From Micrasema longulum (lineage: Eukaryota; Arthropoda; Insecta; Trichoptera; Brachycentridae): 64,000 bases of DNA. Position numbers and translations under genes: made by a program. A model generated the notes under the pieces. It was given only the letters and a program-made list of their open reading frames with translations, ran no database searches and was not told the DNA's origin. Location of the stretch: positions 1-64,000 of the forward strand of contig JAGVSM010000203.1 in NCBI GenBank assembly GCA_022494885.1, written 5' to 3'. Positions 26,401-36,320 of this stretch are shown in pieces; position 1 is the stretch's first letter, and the number at the start of each line of letters is the position of its first letter.

Positions 26401-26838
26401 TGGGCCCAGCTTGCCACCCCCACTATGTCAGGTAATAAATTCAATATATAGACAATTATTTTATCGCCCAAATAATGTTACAACTTGATATATTTGGGTT
26501 ATACAAATCGGTCAAGCGATAGATCGGGCAATAATTTGTCTGTATCAAGATATACGTAAAAGTGTACCCAGAGACACGCACTCCACATTAGTCCAAGGTC
26601 CTTTAATATCCTACTACCAAAGATATTAAAAAATGTAAAATCACTGGAAAAATTCAAGGTAGGCTTTGAGCTCTTGGATTAGCGTGAGTGATAAATGTTC
26701 ACTTGTGATTATTTTACCGTCAGTGATCCGTGTGTCCTTGTCCGGGTGGATGAAAAATACAGATCTGATTATGAATCGAAACCCTGGATAAGTTCGCCTT
26801 GTAGTGTAGTGGTTGGCGCGTTCACTTGCCATTTTGAT

Positions 26839-26873
<35 letters not shown>

Positions 26874-29220
26874 CGGACAAAGTCCATTATAAACATTACA
26901 ATTAAAAGAAATTTTTACAAAGGAATAAAAAAATATAAGGAACAGAAATAAGCAGCAAAGACAGATGATAGATTTTTTAGATTAAGTAAAAAGCATAGGC
27001 TAACTATACAGATTCTTTAGCTGATTTGTAAAGAAAGACATCCTTACACCATAATAATCAAGATCTTGATGATCGTTCACCCGCCTGATCATTCTGGGCA
27101 AAGGCGACTGTGCACCATAATTGGTCCTGTAGTGACCGAGGAAAAGCATTTCATTATTTCTTAGTCTACGGGTGGGAACGTTAAAAAGAATCTTTGAATT
27201 ATTGATTTATTTTTAGTTCCGAGTTGGATTCCTGGCAAAGTCGATATGAAATATTGGTTTTAATTATGGTTTTCCACTCCAATATTTCATTGTCACGGTG
27301 ATGATCTGTGTGTGTATGTGTATGGAAAATTTCTCTCTTGATTTGGTTTTTAGTACTGGAAAAAAACTATGTTTCTTTTTTAATAATAAACCTGTATACA
27401 TACTTTTTCAGTAATATACATACATACCTATGTTTGATTGCAAATAATAAATTTAAAAAAGGAACGACCCATGCAGACATTTAAGCTTTTGTGGGTATTT
27501 TTCCAAAATTGTAACATCTGTAGTTATTAAAAAAGTTGTACTATCACACAAAACTTGTTGTGTGACAGTACAAATGTGTTTTTTTCTCAATTTTCTTCAT
27601 CATTCTGCCTATATTTATCTCTTTATCTTCAAAATCCTTATTTCTTCTTAAATTGCTATCAATTCTGTAAATACGCTCTATATCTGTTAGCAAATATAAT
27701 TTTGGCGTAGGTTTACTGGAAGAGCGGCCGGGAGTGCAAATACGCGGTGGACGTGGTGCCGGCGAACTCGGAGGAGCTCTCATGATGTACAGCCTCAACG
27801 ATGTAGAGGAAGATGACGATTATCCGAGAAAACGTTTTGACAACTCCGCTTACACTTATACTTACACTAACAGGTCAGCCTTTATTTTCAAATTTTTTTT
27901 TTTTTTTACTATACCGTATAAATTATTTTTTTTAATAAAAAAAATCATTTAAACTAGGAATACCTGTTCTAGGGAGGACCGTGTATTGTTCAAAATTTTA
28001 TTTACATATGTAAATTACATCACTCAAATATAATTTTTTTTATTCTATGATAATTTACTTCGGCCAGATTTTGATCTATTTTTATAAAAATATGGTTTGT
28101 AATCAGCTAACTTTATTTCATAGGGCAGCATATCAATCAATTTGGCAGAAAAATAATCCTTGTACCTTAGACCAAACGTTGTTTTTATTTTTGAGATTAA
28201 AAATTCACATTATATCTACAGTTCATTTACGCATAACCCACTCTTCATAAGACATAATTTAAAAAATGCAGTTCCATCAAGAAATGTCAGTAGAAAAACT
28301 CAATGTATTGTAAATGATAATTTTTATTGCTTATCACAATTCAATGGACTAAAATACTAATTAAATTATATTAAATTCAGTATGGTGATGCATCCGGACG
28401 ATGGTAGTATGGCGGGCAGCATGGCAGGTAGCAGGATGGGAAGCAGAATGGGCAGCGCGGCTCCCAGCGAAGTGGGCAGCGAGGCCGGGAGCCTGTGGGG
28501 CAGTGCCAGGGGCAGTGAGGCCCCCAGCGCTTGCAGCACGCGGCCGCACTCTCCGTCCCTCTCGCGTCGCAACTCCACGCGGACCTTCTCCACCAACATG
28601 GGACTGGCTAACATCCTCAACGAGAGAGGCATCAAGGGGGTGACGCCATCGTGCGCGCCCACTCCCACAGCGGTGTGGTCGCCCACTGCCACACCCTGCA
28701 ACAGCCCGCTGCTCGGCTCACCCTCCTGTTCGCCCCCCACCTCCCCCACCGCTGAGCGGTCGCCCTCCTCCACACCCCTACCCCCGCTGAGCTCCCTCAT
28801 CACCAGCGGCGCTGAGATCCTGCGAAGGACCTTCTCGCCGCGCACTGACAGCATCGCAGACAAGGTGGAGCGCATCGGGCTGGACCGAATGGGCTCTGGC
28901 CCGCAGGCTCTGCAGGCTGCGGGGGCGCTGTTCTCGCGGCGCGGTCAACAGAGCCCCATGGCGCAGCTGACCTGCTTGCAGCGCACGCTTCGTCCGCTGC
29001 CTGAAGGGCATGAGGCTCGCCCGGCAGGGGTCCCGGCGCCGGCGGCCTCCGCGCCCAGCTGGAGCGCTCGCAGCGCCGCCCGCGCCGCGACCTCGGTACG
29101 GTGCGTCCCGACCTCGGCTCCGTGAGTGCACCGCAGGAGAAGCGAGCATCCCAGCAGCCCTTCTCCACTCTCGGCACCCTGAGTTCCCTGCTATTCGGCC
29201 GTAAGGGAGGCTTGTTGTAG
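5490..29220 (+). CDS. milt: milton (TRAK-type mitochondrial kinesin adaptor), long N-terminal isoform
   Basis: Milton/TRAK proteins link kinesin-1 (and dynein) to mitochondrial Miro for microtubule transport. Exons: 5490-5841, 13332-13408, 13921-14085, 16974-17178, 19975-20105, 21799-22118, 22447-22692, 25102-25244, 26240-26431, 27711-27873, 28381-29220. All have GT-AG borders and compatible phases. The exon at 13332 gives [20 protein letters not shown], the hallmark start of the HAP1_N coiled-coil domain (about residues 118-416). The next exon continues with the [19 protein letters not shown] helix. Exons 7-11 form the Ser/Gly-rich C-terminal half. The total is about 944 residues if one base is restored at 29027-29030, where the frame breaks. 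Exon 1 (117 codons) is acidic, Ser-rich and GC-rich, and its function is not recognised. Family and exon chain are near certain; the start and the C-terminal frame are less so. Confidence 0.93.
7540..8010 (-). mobile_element. Jockey-like LINE fragment
   Basis: The minus-strand frame 7986-7777 reads [20 protein letters not shown] and then an Arg/Lys-rich helix, the conserved region after the RT domain of jockey-type elements. It is truncated at 5' and sits in the first milton intron. Confidence 0.65.
8363..8408 (+). ncRNA. Hammerhead-like motif, degenerate (family H3)
   Basis: CCGAAGA (consensus CUGANGA with one change), a helix II GGCT/AGCC hairpin, then GAAA, palindromic CG, UC, and a partial stem I (TTTACC against GGAAA, one mismatch). 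Same layout as the folds at 9673 and 11401, but the core change probably disables it. Confidence 0.35.
8474..8715. mobile_element. MITE M1, 242 bp, with long terminal inverted repeats
   Basis: Left end CCAGGGCCCCGATTGCAATG at 8474, inverted at the right end CATTGTAATCGGGGCCCTGG up to 8715, with about 27 bases pairing and one mismatch. It has no coding capacity. A second copy, split by a LINE, lies at 22858-24775. Confidence 0.75.
9673..9716 (+). ncRNA. Hammerhead ribozyme-like motif (family H2)
   Basis: Stem I GUGUC/GACAU (five pairs, one of them G-U), core CUGACGA at 9678-9684, one extra A, helix II GAAAC/GUCUC (four of five pairs), GAAG in place of GAAA, palindrome CCGG, then UA as the cleavage end. 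A copy at 14548-14591 on the minus strand has a perfect GAGACG/CGUCUC helix II and a correct GAAA. Found by eye; activity is unknown. Confidence 0.45.
10796..10841 (-). ncRNA. Hammerhead ribozyme-like motif (family H1, left arm)
   Basis: Minus strand: stem I CACCAGU pairs with AUUGGU (six pairs, one of them G-U), core CUGAAGA, one extra U, helix II GCCC/GGGU around an AUUAGA loop, GAAA, palindrome GCGC, then UA. Penelope-like elements are known to carry hammerheads in their terminal repeats. Confidence 0.55.
11401..11446 (+). ncRNA. Hammerhead ribozyme-like motif (family H1, right arm)
   Basis: Stem I CACCAGU at 11401-11407 pairs with AUUGGU at 11440-11445. Core CUGAGGA 11408-11414, helix II GCCC 11416-11419 with GGGU 11426-11429, GAAA 11430-11433, palindrome GCGC 11434-11437, cleavage end UA 11438-11439. 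It differs from the left arm by one base in the variable core position, which keeps the consensus. Confidence 0.55.
12080..13100 (+). promoter_or_regulatory. GC-rich stretches before the alternative first exon of milton, possible internal promoter
   Basis: Two CpG-dense blocks (about 12090-12240 and 12830-13060) stand out in an otherwise AT-rich intron. The second ends about 40 bases before the alternative start codon at 13101. Overlapping frames on both strands are composition artefacts of high GC. An intragenic promoter for the short isoform is the simplest reading, but no core promoter motif was identified. Confidence 0.35.
13101..13254 (+). CDS. milt: milton alternative first coding exon (short isoform)
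   Basis: The exon opens with ATG at 13101 ([20 protein letters not shown]) and runs 51 codons plus one base to a GT donor at 13255. It therefore leaves phase 1, exactly like the exon ending at 5841, and both can join the shared exon at 13332 (acceptor AG at 13330-13331). The isoform would be about 878 residues, with a basic Lys/Arg-rich N-terminus instead of the acidic one. The exon lies only 77 bases before the shared exon. That spacing, with GC-rich DNA just upstream, suggests a separate promoter rather than a cassette exon. Alternative N-termini are known in Milton/TRAK. A read-through product including the short intron is not possible, because frame +3 hits a stop at 13305. Confidence 0.75.
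14548..14591 (-). ncRNA. Hammerhead-like motif, copy 2 of family H2
   Basis: Minus strand: stem I GUGUU/GACAU, core decayed to CUGGCAA, helix II GAGACG/CGUCUC with a GGUA loop, GAAA, UCGG, UA. The perfect helix II supports the reading of the copy at 9673, but the core change predicts an inactive motif. Confidence 0.4.
15700..16340 (-). mobile_element. Decayed mariner-family transposase remnant
   Basis: Minus-strand reading gives a mariner C-terminal pattern with [16 protein letters not shown] and [15 protein letters not shown], preceded by fragments of the catalytic region. Frameshifts are frequent and no intact frame remains. It lies in a milton intron. Confidence 0.65.
16351..16562 (+). 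mobile_element. SINE S1 copy (5' truncated)
   Basis: Starts at the box B region (GGGTTTGATTCCCGAC), then the shared body, CCCTATGCACCATTAGGTGT and a GATGATGATG tail. Confidence 0.7.
17290..17660. repeat. Dispersed repeat R2, copy 1
   Basis: Starts GAGGAAGTTTAGTG and continues with TACGGGAAATTGGGTATAAA. It matches 36866-37240, which ends in the inverted form CACTGAACTTCCTC, so the full element probably had terminal inverted repeats. A short related piece lies at 22180-22250. Confidence 0.55.
18780..18890 (-). mobile_element. Short jockey-like LINE fragment
   Basis: The minus strand gives [21 protein letters not shown], the same region as the fragment at 7540-8010. Only this stretch is recognisable. 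Confidence 0.5.
20278..21115 (-). mobile_element. Second Penelope-like remnant with GIY-YIG part and inverted arms
   Basis: The minus strand from 21110 reads GVYQLK, a stop, then [15 protein letters not shown] (a GIY-YIG motif), and in a shifted frame [19 protein letters not shown]. Downstream on that strand, arms of about 120 bases (20285-20410 and 20760-20880) are imperfect inverted copies containing TTTGGCCCTCAACC and GGTTGAGGGCCAAA. No hammerhead-like core was seen in these arms. Confidence 0.6.
21131..21371 (+). mobile_element. SINE S1 copy, nearly full length
   Basis: tRNA-like head (GATGCTTAGCGCGTTTGCTT, then TTGGGTTTATTCCGGAC), the shared body, and a tail ending CACCATTAGGTGTGGAAAGG. 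A further partial copy lies at 21451-21525. Confidence 0.7.
22858..24775. mobile_element. MITE M1 copy split by a LINE insertion
   Basis: The left part 22858-22925 and right part 24636-24775 match the two halves of the MITE at 8474-8715 in order (ATCTTCAATTTTATCTAC on the left, TTTTCGTACATAAATATCG on the right). The LINE fragment 22926-24635 lies between them. Confidence 0.65.
22926..24635 (+). mobile_element. Decayed endonuclease-RT LINE inside a MITE
   Basis: [18 protein letters not shown] near 22975-23025 is an endonuclease motif. It is followed by the frame 23107-23328, by charged EN-RT linker sequence ([20 protein letters not shown]), and by 24062-24451 ([31 protein letters not shown]). 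Stops and a deletion of the RT core make it dead. Confidence 0.75.
24935..25020 (+). repeat. Dispersed repeat R1, partial copy
   Basis: AGTATTTTGAGTATATCTAA through GTTTGTAGACAAGGACAG to TGCAATAAATTTA resembles the hairpin arm at 1327-1370 and the copy at 41298. Confidence 0.45.
26837..26873. repeat. (ATTT)n microsatellite
   Basis: About nine tandem ATTT units, read as the 3' tail of the adjacent minus-strand LINE fragment. Confidence 0.8.
26874..27195 (-). mobile_element. Jockey-like LINE 3' fragment
   Basis: The minus strand gives [20 protein letters not shown] and [17 protein letters not shown], the C-terminal part of jockey-type ORF2. The (ATTT)n run on its plus-strand left is its poly(A)-like tail (TAAA repeat on the element strand). 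Confidence 0.6.
28381..29220 (+). CDS. milt: milton last exon, with an apparent one-base frame break
   Basis: The exon follows an acceptor at 28380 and reads MVMHPDDG, then a Gly/Ser-rich stretch (repeated GSMAG, GSRMGS, GSE). The first frame ends early at 29123-29125. The conserved-looking tail [17 protein letters not shown] ends at a TAG at 29218-29220 in another frame. GC-rich composition stops exactly at that TAG, where AT-rich 3' UTR begins. Adding one G to the GGGG run at 29027-29030 joins the two frames smoothly. What is seen is the frame conflict; that it is a base-calling error is inference. A spliced alternative was sought, but no GT-AG pair of suitable length and phase was found. 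Confidence 0.85.
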
Positions 29221-30011
29221 ATTTGTTACGGATATAAAATACCTACAACTAGTTTGTGATACAAAATTAGACATTTCTCAATTTTTTATATTGGAATTAT
29301 TACAAATTTTTCAGTATTATTTTTGTTCTGCTAAAATCTCATTAAGTTTTCTGTTTGAAAATATTATTCTTAATAATTTTACTATTGTTCGGTTATTTTG
29401 CTCCTGACACTCATTTTTGACATTTATCTATATTCTGCTTGTTTTCTCTAACCGTATAATGTGATTCCTATAACATTTGGATAGAAAATGTCTGATTTTG
29501 TATTGTTGTTGCAATAATTGTTTTCATTTAGTTATATTAACAAAGTAATCCGGAGTGATAATAATACTATAATAATATGTAAATAACTTAGATTTCGTTG
29601 GAAATCTCGAGCGAGTTAAGGACACAACAACAAATTAAGTATTGATTATAATTGTAGATTGTTTTTAGTATTCTAATTTTATGTTAGTTGAAATGGCTTA
29701 ATATTGTGCATTTTACAATTTGATTAATACAAAATAATTACCCACATTATTAAACATTTTATTGTTTTGGGACAAATCTAATTTTACTTTGATTATGTGT
29801 TTTAATTTCATTATCAATTCATTTACGTGATTGCCTCTTTAGACATGTGAAACCGTTAAGCGATTTTAATATTAATATATTATCATTTAGAATGTGCATG
29901 TACACATTCGCAACATTACTTTCAAAATATGTTTATAATATTCTGTCTTCCACAGTTCACAGTTTAAATGTATGTAAAATGCAGTTTATAATATAGAATT
30001 ATAGACAATTT

Positions 30012-30017
30012 AATAAA
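30012..30017 (+). terminator. Candidate poly(A) signal of milton
   Basis: AATAAA about 790 bases after the stop codon at 29218-29220. A second candidate lies at 31063-31068, followed by GT-rich sequence. Which one is used cannot be told from sequence. Confidence 0.35.
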
Positions 30018-31825
30018 ATTGTAAAATCATACTGTTATGTTTGGAATGAATAATTATGTAAATCTCTGTCTACTATTACATTGATAAATATTTTATATGT
30101 TGGGTTTTACATACATTGTCTAAACGTTTGAATTTTGAGATTTAGTAGGAGATTCCGCGGGTTTTGTGAACTCCCCACTCCACTGAGAGCCAAAGACTGT
30201 AAGTGTTGGACTGGGTCAAGATGCATACAATATCAGCGGAGTATAATATCAATTAATATATTAATCATTTGTTTTGCAAGTCTTAATCCAGCTCCACATG
30301 TGGGGATCTCTGCTGTGTTAATTTAAAAACAATTTATGTTTAAAATTTGTTCACTTCGTGAATTTTAATTATGTATATTCTCTATCAACAATATTCCTAT
30401 AGTGTTAAATTGACAAACAATTATGTTAGTAATTTTCTGCACAAAAATGTTCATATATAATATTTTCTTCTATTATCCTTTACATCAGTCAAATAGGAAT
30501 CAAAACTAGGATTTTAAGTCAAAATGCTTGTAAATACACATTTGTATTTATTTCAAATTTATTTATTATACATTTAGCATTATTTTCAATTGTGTTTTCA
30601 GAGAAGTTTTGCCATTTTCATTTGGTCCGCAATGACTTAAAATGTTTTGAAATGGTTTGTTTGCTTTAAAAAATTGATTAGCTGGTTCATATCTCGGTTA
30701 CTTCGAGATAAGTTTTCCAGCTAATAGCTGTCTTTCGGATAATTTAAATTTAGCTTTAGATAGACTTTGAGGCTGAAATTGCAAAGATTTTCTTTATATT
30801 CTTAATAAAGATCGCATTTTTTGTCATTATGCTTGCGTAGACTTGATTTTTAAAATAATATATTAAATTTGTTAGTTTTTCAATATCCATATATATATTG
30901 AACTGAAGAACGCCGATATTTATTTGTAAATGAGAATTAATTTCAATTTGTAGAAAATGGAACATGTTAACAGTTAGAAATGGTTGTAAAGAAAGCATTT
31001 GTAAATTATTTTTAGATGAATACAAGAAGAAGATTTTTAATCTCTTCTAAAATAACTATGTCAATAAAAGATATATCAAGTATATTGTGTGTTCTTATTT
31101 CAATTATACTGACCATAATCACAAAAATATATTTGAAATTAAAAAAAAAAACAATTACGAAGCATTGCTCAAGAAAAATATAAAATCATTAGATCTGTAA
31201 GAATTCTCTTCTAATTTTAAGAAAGAAAAAAAAACTACTTGTACATTAAAATATACATATGTGTATTTCGCATAAAATAAAAAGGATAATAAGATTTAGT
31301 AATTACTATTGAAAAGGGGTTTAAAATAGAATACATTTATTTCTATTAATTATGACATGTTTATGATGTTTAAATTATGGAAAATATGAACTACGCATAT
31401 GAGCAGTTCAAAAGAGCTGCTGAGAACCAAAATGAACAGAGAAAAATATGCAAATGTTTCCAGCTAACCAATCGTGGGGATTGAAACCAGAAAAGGACAT
31501 CAAACCCTTCGAATTCATCAATGCAAAGATATCATATTTTCAAATATCCTAGCCAAAGAAGTTGTAAACATTATTAAAATATGCTGATGTCACAGCAACT
31601 CTAATCTATGGTGTAAAATAATACAACGTGATTAAAAATCATCCTGTAAATAAATTAAACAGGACTAATCGGTAAACATATTATTCGAAAAAAATTGTAT
31701 GAGTGTAAATTTGGAAGATAAAATATTTAAAATTATGTATGTACAGTACATAATTGACATTAATAGAGCCTGAGCCCTCAAAAATTATGACAGCTCAAAC
31801 GCTCAGTCATGCCCAAAGCATATTT

Positions 31826-32045
31826 AGTTGATGTAATAACTTATATTTACATATAAGTTATTCATTAAAAAATACTTAGTACACTTCCACTTATTCAAAG
31901 TCTGAAGATGCCCATTAGAGGGTGAAAGCGTTAATTAGTCAAATAAATAAGTGAAAGTGTACCAAGTATTTTTAAATTAATAACTTGTATGTAAATATAA
32001 GTTATTACATCACTACAGTGGAATTCCATCAAGAATTGACAATAA
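31826..32045. mobile_element. Foldback element derived from the hammerhead-bearing Penelope repeat
   Basis: Starts GATGTAATAACTTATATTTA and ends with its inverse up to 32015, then carries the same flank (GGAATTCCATCAAGAATTGA) found beside the element at 10660. It has no coding part. It keeps a partly decayed hammerhead-like fold at 31896-31940 (CUGAAGA, GCCC/GGGU, GAAA, GCGU, UA). Confidence 0.6.
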
Positions 32046-32999
32046 ATAATTTAAATAAAATAAGCATATTTAGTTGTTCTTCGACCGCCAGCCAGGCGTG
32101 ACGTTTTGAAACCAAAATGGCTGCCCGTGTCATGAAAACATGTAAAAACCTTTCGGATAAACATTGTAAAAAGGATTATGTAAATTTTCATTCATTGGTA
32201 AATATTTGTTCACGAGTGATTAACAAACCTTAAAACAATTCATATTCAACAAACATTACTTTTTGCAAACATCTAATTACACCTAGCGGTGAAAAAAACT
32301 ATGGGTACATTTTCATGTCAATACTTTAAAATATATTTTACTCTATGGGGCGCCATCTATGTATTAATATGTCAACGATTGACATAATATGTATGTCTTA
32401 TAGAAGTTATGCATAACTTGCAACATTAAATTTTAATTTAATCAGTCATTTGAGAAACTCCATAAGTCAGATTTTTGGCAGACGTGATTTTGACTTCAAA
32501 AGCACTCTGTTCCGTTAAGAAACCTATGTTTCATCGAAAAATCACAATTTAGAATAAATTAATACACCATTATCTATTTTTTTATTTAAGATACATATAA
32601 ACATTTCATTCGGAATTTTATAACAAACAGTTTTTGTATGAGTTCTGAAATGTTTAGAGTGACTGACTTATGGGGTTTCTCAAATGGCCAATTCAAATGT
32701 ACTATCAGTTTTTATTCTACCCACAAACAACAATTCTATATTATTGGATAATAATAATTTTAAAGAAAGTATTGCAGTGAAAGCGTATCAAATATTATTT
32801 ATCCGATCAAGGCTCGTATTTTACAAAATATGATTTCACCTCCCAGTACAGTGAGTTTTGTGTTTTAAAAAATAATCTGATATTTTAAAGTTAGTTAAAA
32901 TCACCAAAACTTGATACTTACAAATTTCCGAGAAATGCATTCTGTAATTAACTGTCACATATCTAAAAATTTTTGTAAAATTTGTTTTTTTATCCAACA

Positions 33000-33235
33000 A
33001 ATGAATCTCACCCACATGATACAGGTTTCAGCTCTTTTACTTCATAAAAGTCAACAGATGGAAGAGTTAAGGAAATGTGGACGTTCAAACATAGGCAGAA
33101 TGGTGAATGTTACAGCGTGTAAAGTGGCCACTTAAACCAGCCAATGACTGGTCATAAGCCCTGTAAATGCCTAGACTCCCATATCCCTTCTCAAAAATGT
33201 TTTCCCTCTCTGTTGCAACAAATTTAAATGTTTTT
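33000..33235 (+). repeat. Dispersed repeat R1, copy 2
   Basis: Inverse of the copy at 900-1110. It extends further, to TTCTCAAAAATGTTTTCCCT and TGTTGCAACAAATTTAAAT, which recurs at 41598-41632. Confidence 0.6.
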
Positions 33236-33789
33236 ATATTCATTTTACATACCTATTGAAAAAATAATGTGTTAAGATTTTCTTTACTCAGGAAGCAAAA
33301 TGTTTTTATAAATAAATGCATTGTTCATATGTTTTCAGATTTATGTGCAATAACATGTGCAGTAATAAACAAAAACGTTTTTTGGTTTGTTAATTGATAT
33401 AATAAGTGGCATAGAATAATAATAGTTCAGAAACCATGCACGCGAACTGAATCAAACTGAACCCAGTCGGGTTAGTCAAACTACTCATAAATTAGTAGTT
33501 TTACATTTTGGCCATTAGTTATTTTGTAGACGTCGCTTAGTATGCAACTTGCCGATTTAAATTCAATTACGCTGTGCTGTGTTGTTTGTAAGTGTCAAAA
33601 TACTGCTGGGATTAAAAGGAAATGAGGTGGGATCACATGTGTAAGAAGCAAATTCACAAATTATAATTTTTAACAATTAAATTATTTTACCGTCTGCCAG
33701 ATTCTTAAATAAAACAAGCCGGAAATTTTGTTAGTATTGCCAGGGTTGTCGAATTTTTTTACCCGGCTTTCCATTAATAAGCCTTAGTA

Positions 33790-34135
33790 AATATAGTATT
33801 AAATGATATTAATGAAGTAATAAGAGAACAGACGCACCAAACTCCGGTGACAACTGTCATCAAGCGGAGGCAATACGGTTGGCTTGGCCATGTGCTGCGG
33901 ATGCCTCCTGAGAGCCTTAACCACGCTTACCTACTTCACAAGGCATTAGGTTCTCAACGTCCTGGACGTCCACTGCTGACTTTTCGTCGGCAGTTCATGT
34001 CAGAACTACGGGACGCGAACCTGGCTTGGGGGGATGCACAGGAGCTGGCAGCCGACAGAGATGCTTGGAGGATCTTTGTGGACACCATATGCTCCAACTA
34101 GGGAGCGGACATGGAATAAATAAAATAAAATAATG
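33790..34135 (+). mobile_element. LINE 3' end fragment
   Basis: The frame 33847-34101 reads RRQYGWLGHVLRMPPESLNH and RPLLTFRRQFMSEL, the conserved C-terminal end of endonuclease-RT LINE proteins (WLGHVLRM motif). It ends in AATAAATAAAATAAAAT-type sequence. The 5' part is missing. Confidence 0.75.
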
Positions 34136-34513
34136 TACTTAATGACTCAATTGTTATTTAATTTATTTTTTTTACATTTATTAAAAAATACCTGTTTTTT
34201 TTATAGTCCAGTCAGTGAACTATTTTTTGTGATAAAATATAACATAACACAAAATTATCCTACATTTGTGTTCTATATTGTTTGTGGTCTGGCAACATTA
34301 CTCGGCCACTTCACGCATACGGGATTACACATAGGGCCCCCCCTACGTGAAATCCCGCCCCCACCCGGACATATGGCAGACTTTTGGCCACAGTACGATG
34401 TATGCAAACTTGGTTCTACGCGCCTTCTGGTATATCATAATTCTATGGGCAGTGGTAAGCCAATGGACATTATGAAAAAACGTAATCATGTTTAATATTA
34501 TAACAACATTTGA

Positions 34514-36320
34514 ATGAAACATACTGTTTTTTATCAGGTTGCTTCATGTGCCTTTGCAGAAAAGGATTCCCAAACAGATGACCCTGTTGAATCGGAAAAT
34601 GAAAGACGAGAGAGACAGAGTGTTTTTAAAAGTCTTTTATCGGGTCACAATAGTTGTGGTATTAATTTTCAAGCATATTGTGTGTAATTAATTTCAGTAA
34701 CCCATGACCATTATTAAAAGTAGGATTGTTAATAATGCAATCAATGTCAAAAATGAGCTTTTGAGACAGAATTTACTGATGAGACATTTAAATTAATCTT
34801 TGAAACCTCGATTTTGTCTTTTTTTTAAATGTATTACTATTTCATAAATTATTATGTATATGCACTCTTTACTTAATTTTTTTCAGTCATGAGGTTATTT
34901 AATACCGGGGTGAAAGCATTAGAGGATTTAAATGTTTTTAAAAACATAACATCGACCTTTCTCTACATATCTAAAAATCCACTCGTTGCACTTCCTGTGT
35001 GTGCTTTTCTATTACTGGTTGGAATACCTCTTTTTGTATTGGTAATATTCGCATTCGTCACATCTTCAGTAACCTTTATGGGCTTCCTTATTTTAGAAGG
35101 TGAGTAAATGATTTCTATAATTCAAAAAATGTTGATAATTTTATGCAGAAACGAGATATGTTTTTTATTTTATTGGGACTCAGTGCTTAAGAGCTGACTG
35201 TGATTTTTTTGAAACTGCAACCTTTTGTCACCAAGTCGAGTGCTTTAAAGATATATAAAAGTGCTTCCTTCGCATACCCGAAACCGTTTTGAAGACCGTG
35301 GGTCACTCATCGGTTTCACTCATTTGTATAAGTAAAAGTAAATGTAACTTTTATATAAAAGCAATGTTTTTTTATCAAGAAACAAATTTTCAATTTCATA
35401 TACTGCGATTTCAATTGAATTTAACTCTACTTCTTTCAGTATGAGTTTAGCAAATTATTTAAAAGGGCTTTGTCAGATATTGTCATTCGTCCTTGTGACC
35501 ATATTGCAAACACGAATGATAGCAAAAATTGTATATACTTGTATCACAATAGCCTATGTCCATTACAGTAATTTTACTAATTTAATAACATTAGATAAGA
35601 TTATTATCATCTTTATTGTTTAATTTCTTAACTCAGACGCCCTTCGTATAAGGGGTAAAAGGTAAATCTCACAATCATGGATGTATGAAAATTATGAGAG
35701 TGCTCTCACCGTAGTGACACGACTGCCACCCAGCCTGTACATTGCTGTGGGAGTGTACTCACTGGGTGATTTTTTGACACTCAGCCGGAGTTTATGTTAT
35801 TTAACTCAGTGCTACTGCCAGCATTTCTTCTACTGGGAAGCTTTTGCGAAATGGATCTTGAAATGTAATTAAAGGACCCACCAAATATAGCAGGCCATCA
35901 AACCTGTTTATTAACATACGAAAATATAGATATTGTCATAGACCAGTCTACATTTATGACAAAAGTCTACATTTATGTACCCTTCAAAATGATTCTTTTT
36001 AAAGGTTAAAAAAAACTCTTATTATTATATTCTTCAATGAATTATTTTCAGTAATTTATTATTGTGTGTTAAATAGAAAATTCCTTGAGAAAAATGTTAT
36101 TAATAAATTTGTAAATAATTGTAAAATTTAAATACATGCAAATAAACATCGGCTTATGTAAATATAGTAATTAATCATTTTAGGTACAATTCTTGGTACA
36201 GGAGTGGTGATTCTAGGAGGGATTCTGTTGATCATATTTGGGACATTAATGATGATAGCCATTATAGTATCTATCTTTATATTTGGATTACAAACAGCCA
36301 ACATTATGAAAAGAAAATAA
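34514..36320 (+). CDS. LDAF1: Promethin / lipid droplet assembly factor 1-like protein, copy A
   Basis: Three exons, 34514-34658, 34887-35099 and 36184-36320, join in phase 1 and phase 1. They give 164 residues, close to the length of vertebrate LDAF1 (about 160). The N-terminus is acidic and charged (KDSQTDDPVESENERRERQ). An amphipathic segment follows (VFKNITSTFLYISKNP), then hydrophobic hairpin segments. The first ends in LILEG at the exon 2/3 border, and the second is Gly-rich (GTILGTGVVILGGILLIIFG). It ends in a short KRK tail. LDAF1 partners seipin at ER sites of lipid droplet formation. The start is the first in-frame ATG after a stop at 34511; an acceptor at 34537 leaves room for an upstream exon. 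Family assignment rests on topology, length and the F..EG motif, not on a search. Confidence 0.72.

Larger units (their letters stand above)
26796..27300 (+). mobile_element. SINE S1 copy interrupted by a LINE 3' fragment
   Basis: The SINE head 26796-26831 (CCTTGTAGTGTAGTGGTTGG) resumes at about 27216 with the box B region GAGTTGGATTCCTGGC and the shared body. Between them are an (ATTT)n run at 26837-26873 and a minus-strand LINE end. Confidence 0.6.
29221..34513. other. Intergenic stretch between milton and the LDAF1-like pair
   Basis: AT-rich. It holds the milton 3' UTR, a foldback repeat (31826-32045), repeat R1 (33000-33235) and a LINE 3' end (33790-34135). Open frames at 30135, 30756 and 34133 show no family signature and are not supported. 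The mixed-composition block at 34290-34450 may be the promoter of LDAF1-like copy A. Confidence 0.5.

Noticed and set aside
28865..29027. Intron inside the last milton exon to explain the frame change
   Set aside because: The best GT-AG pair gives 163 bases, which does not restore the needed frame and would remove conserved-looking sequence.
35441..35623. Hydrophobic open frame after a TTTCAG, as an alternative LDAF1 exon
   Set aside because: It lacks the EG motif, has no good donor, and AT-rich hydrophobic frames are common by chance.
35681..35872. Open frame in the intron of LDAF1-like copy A
   Set aside because: No splice sites consistent with neighbouring exons and no recognisable domain.
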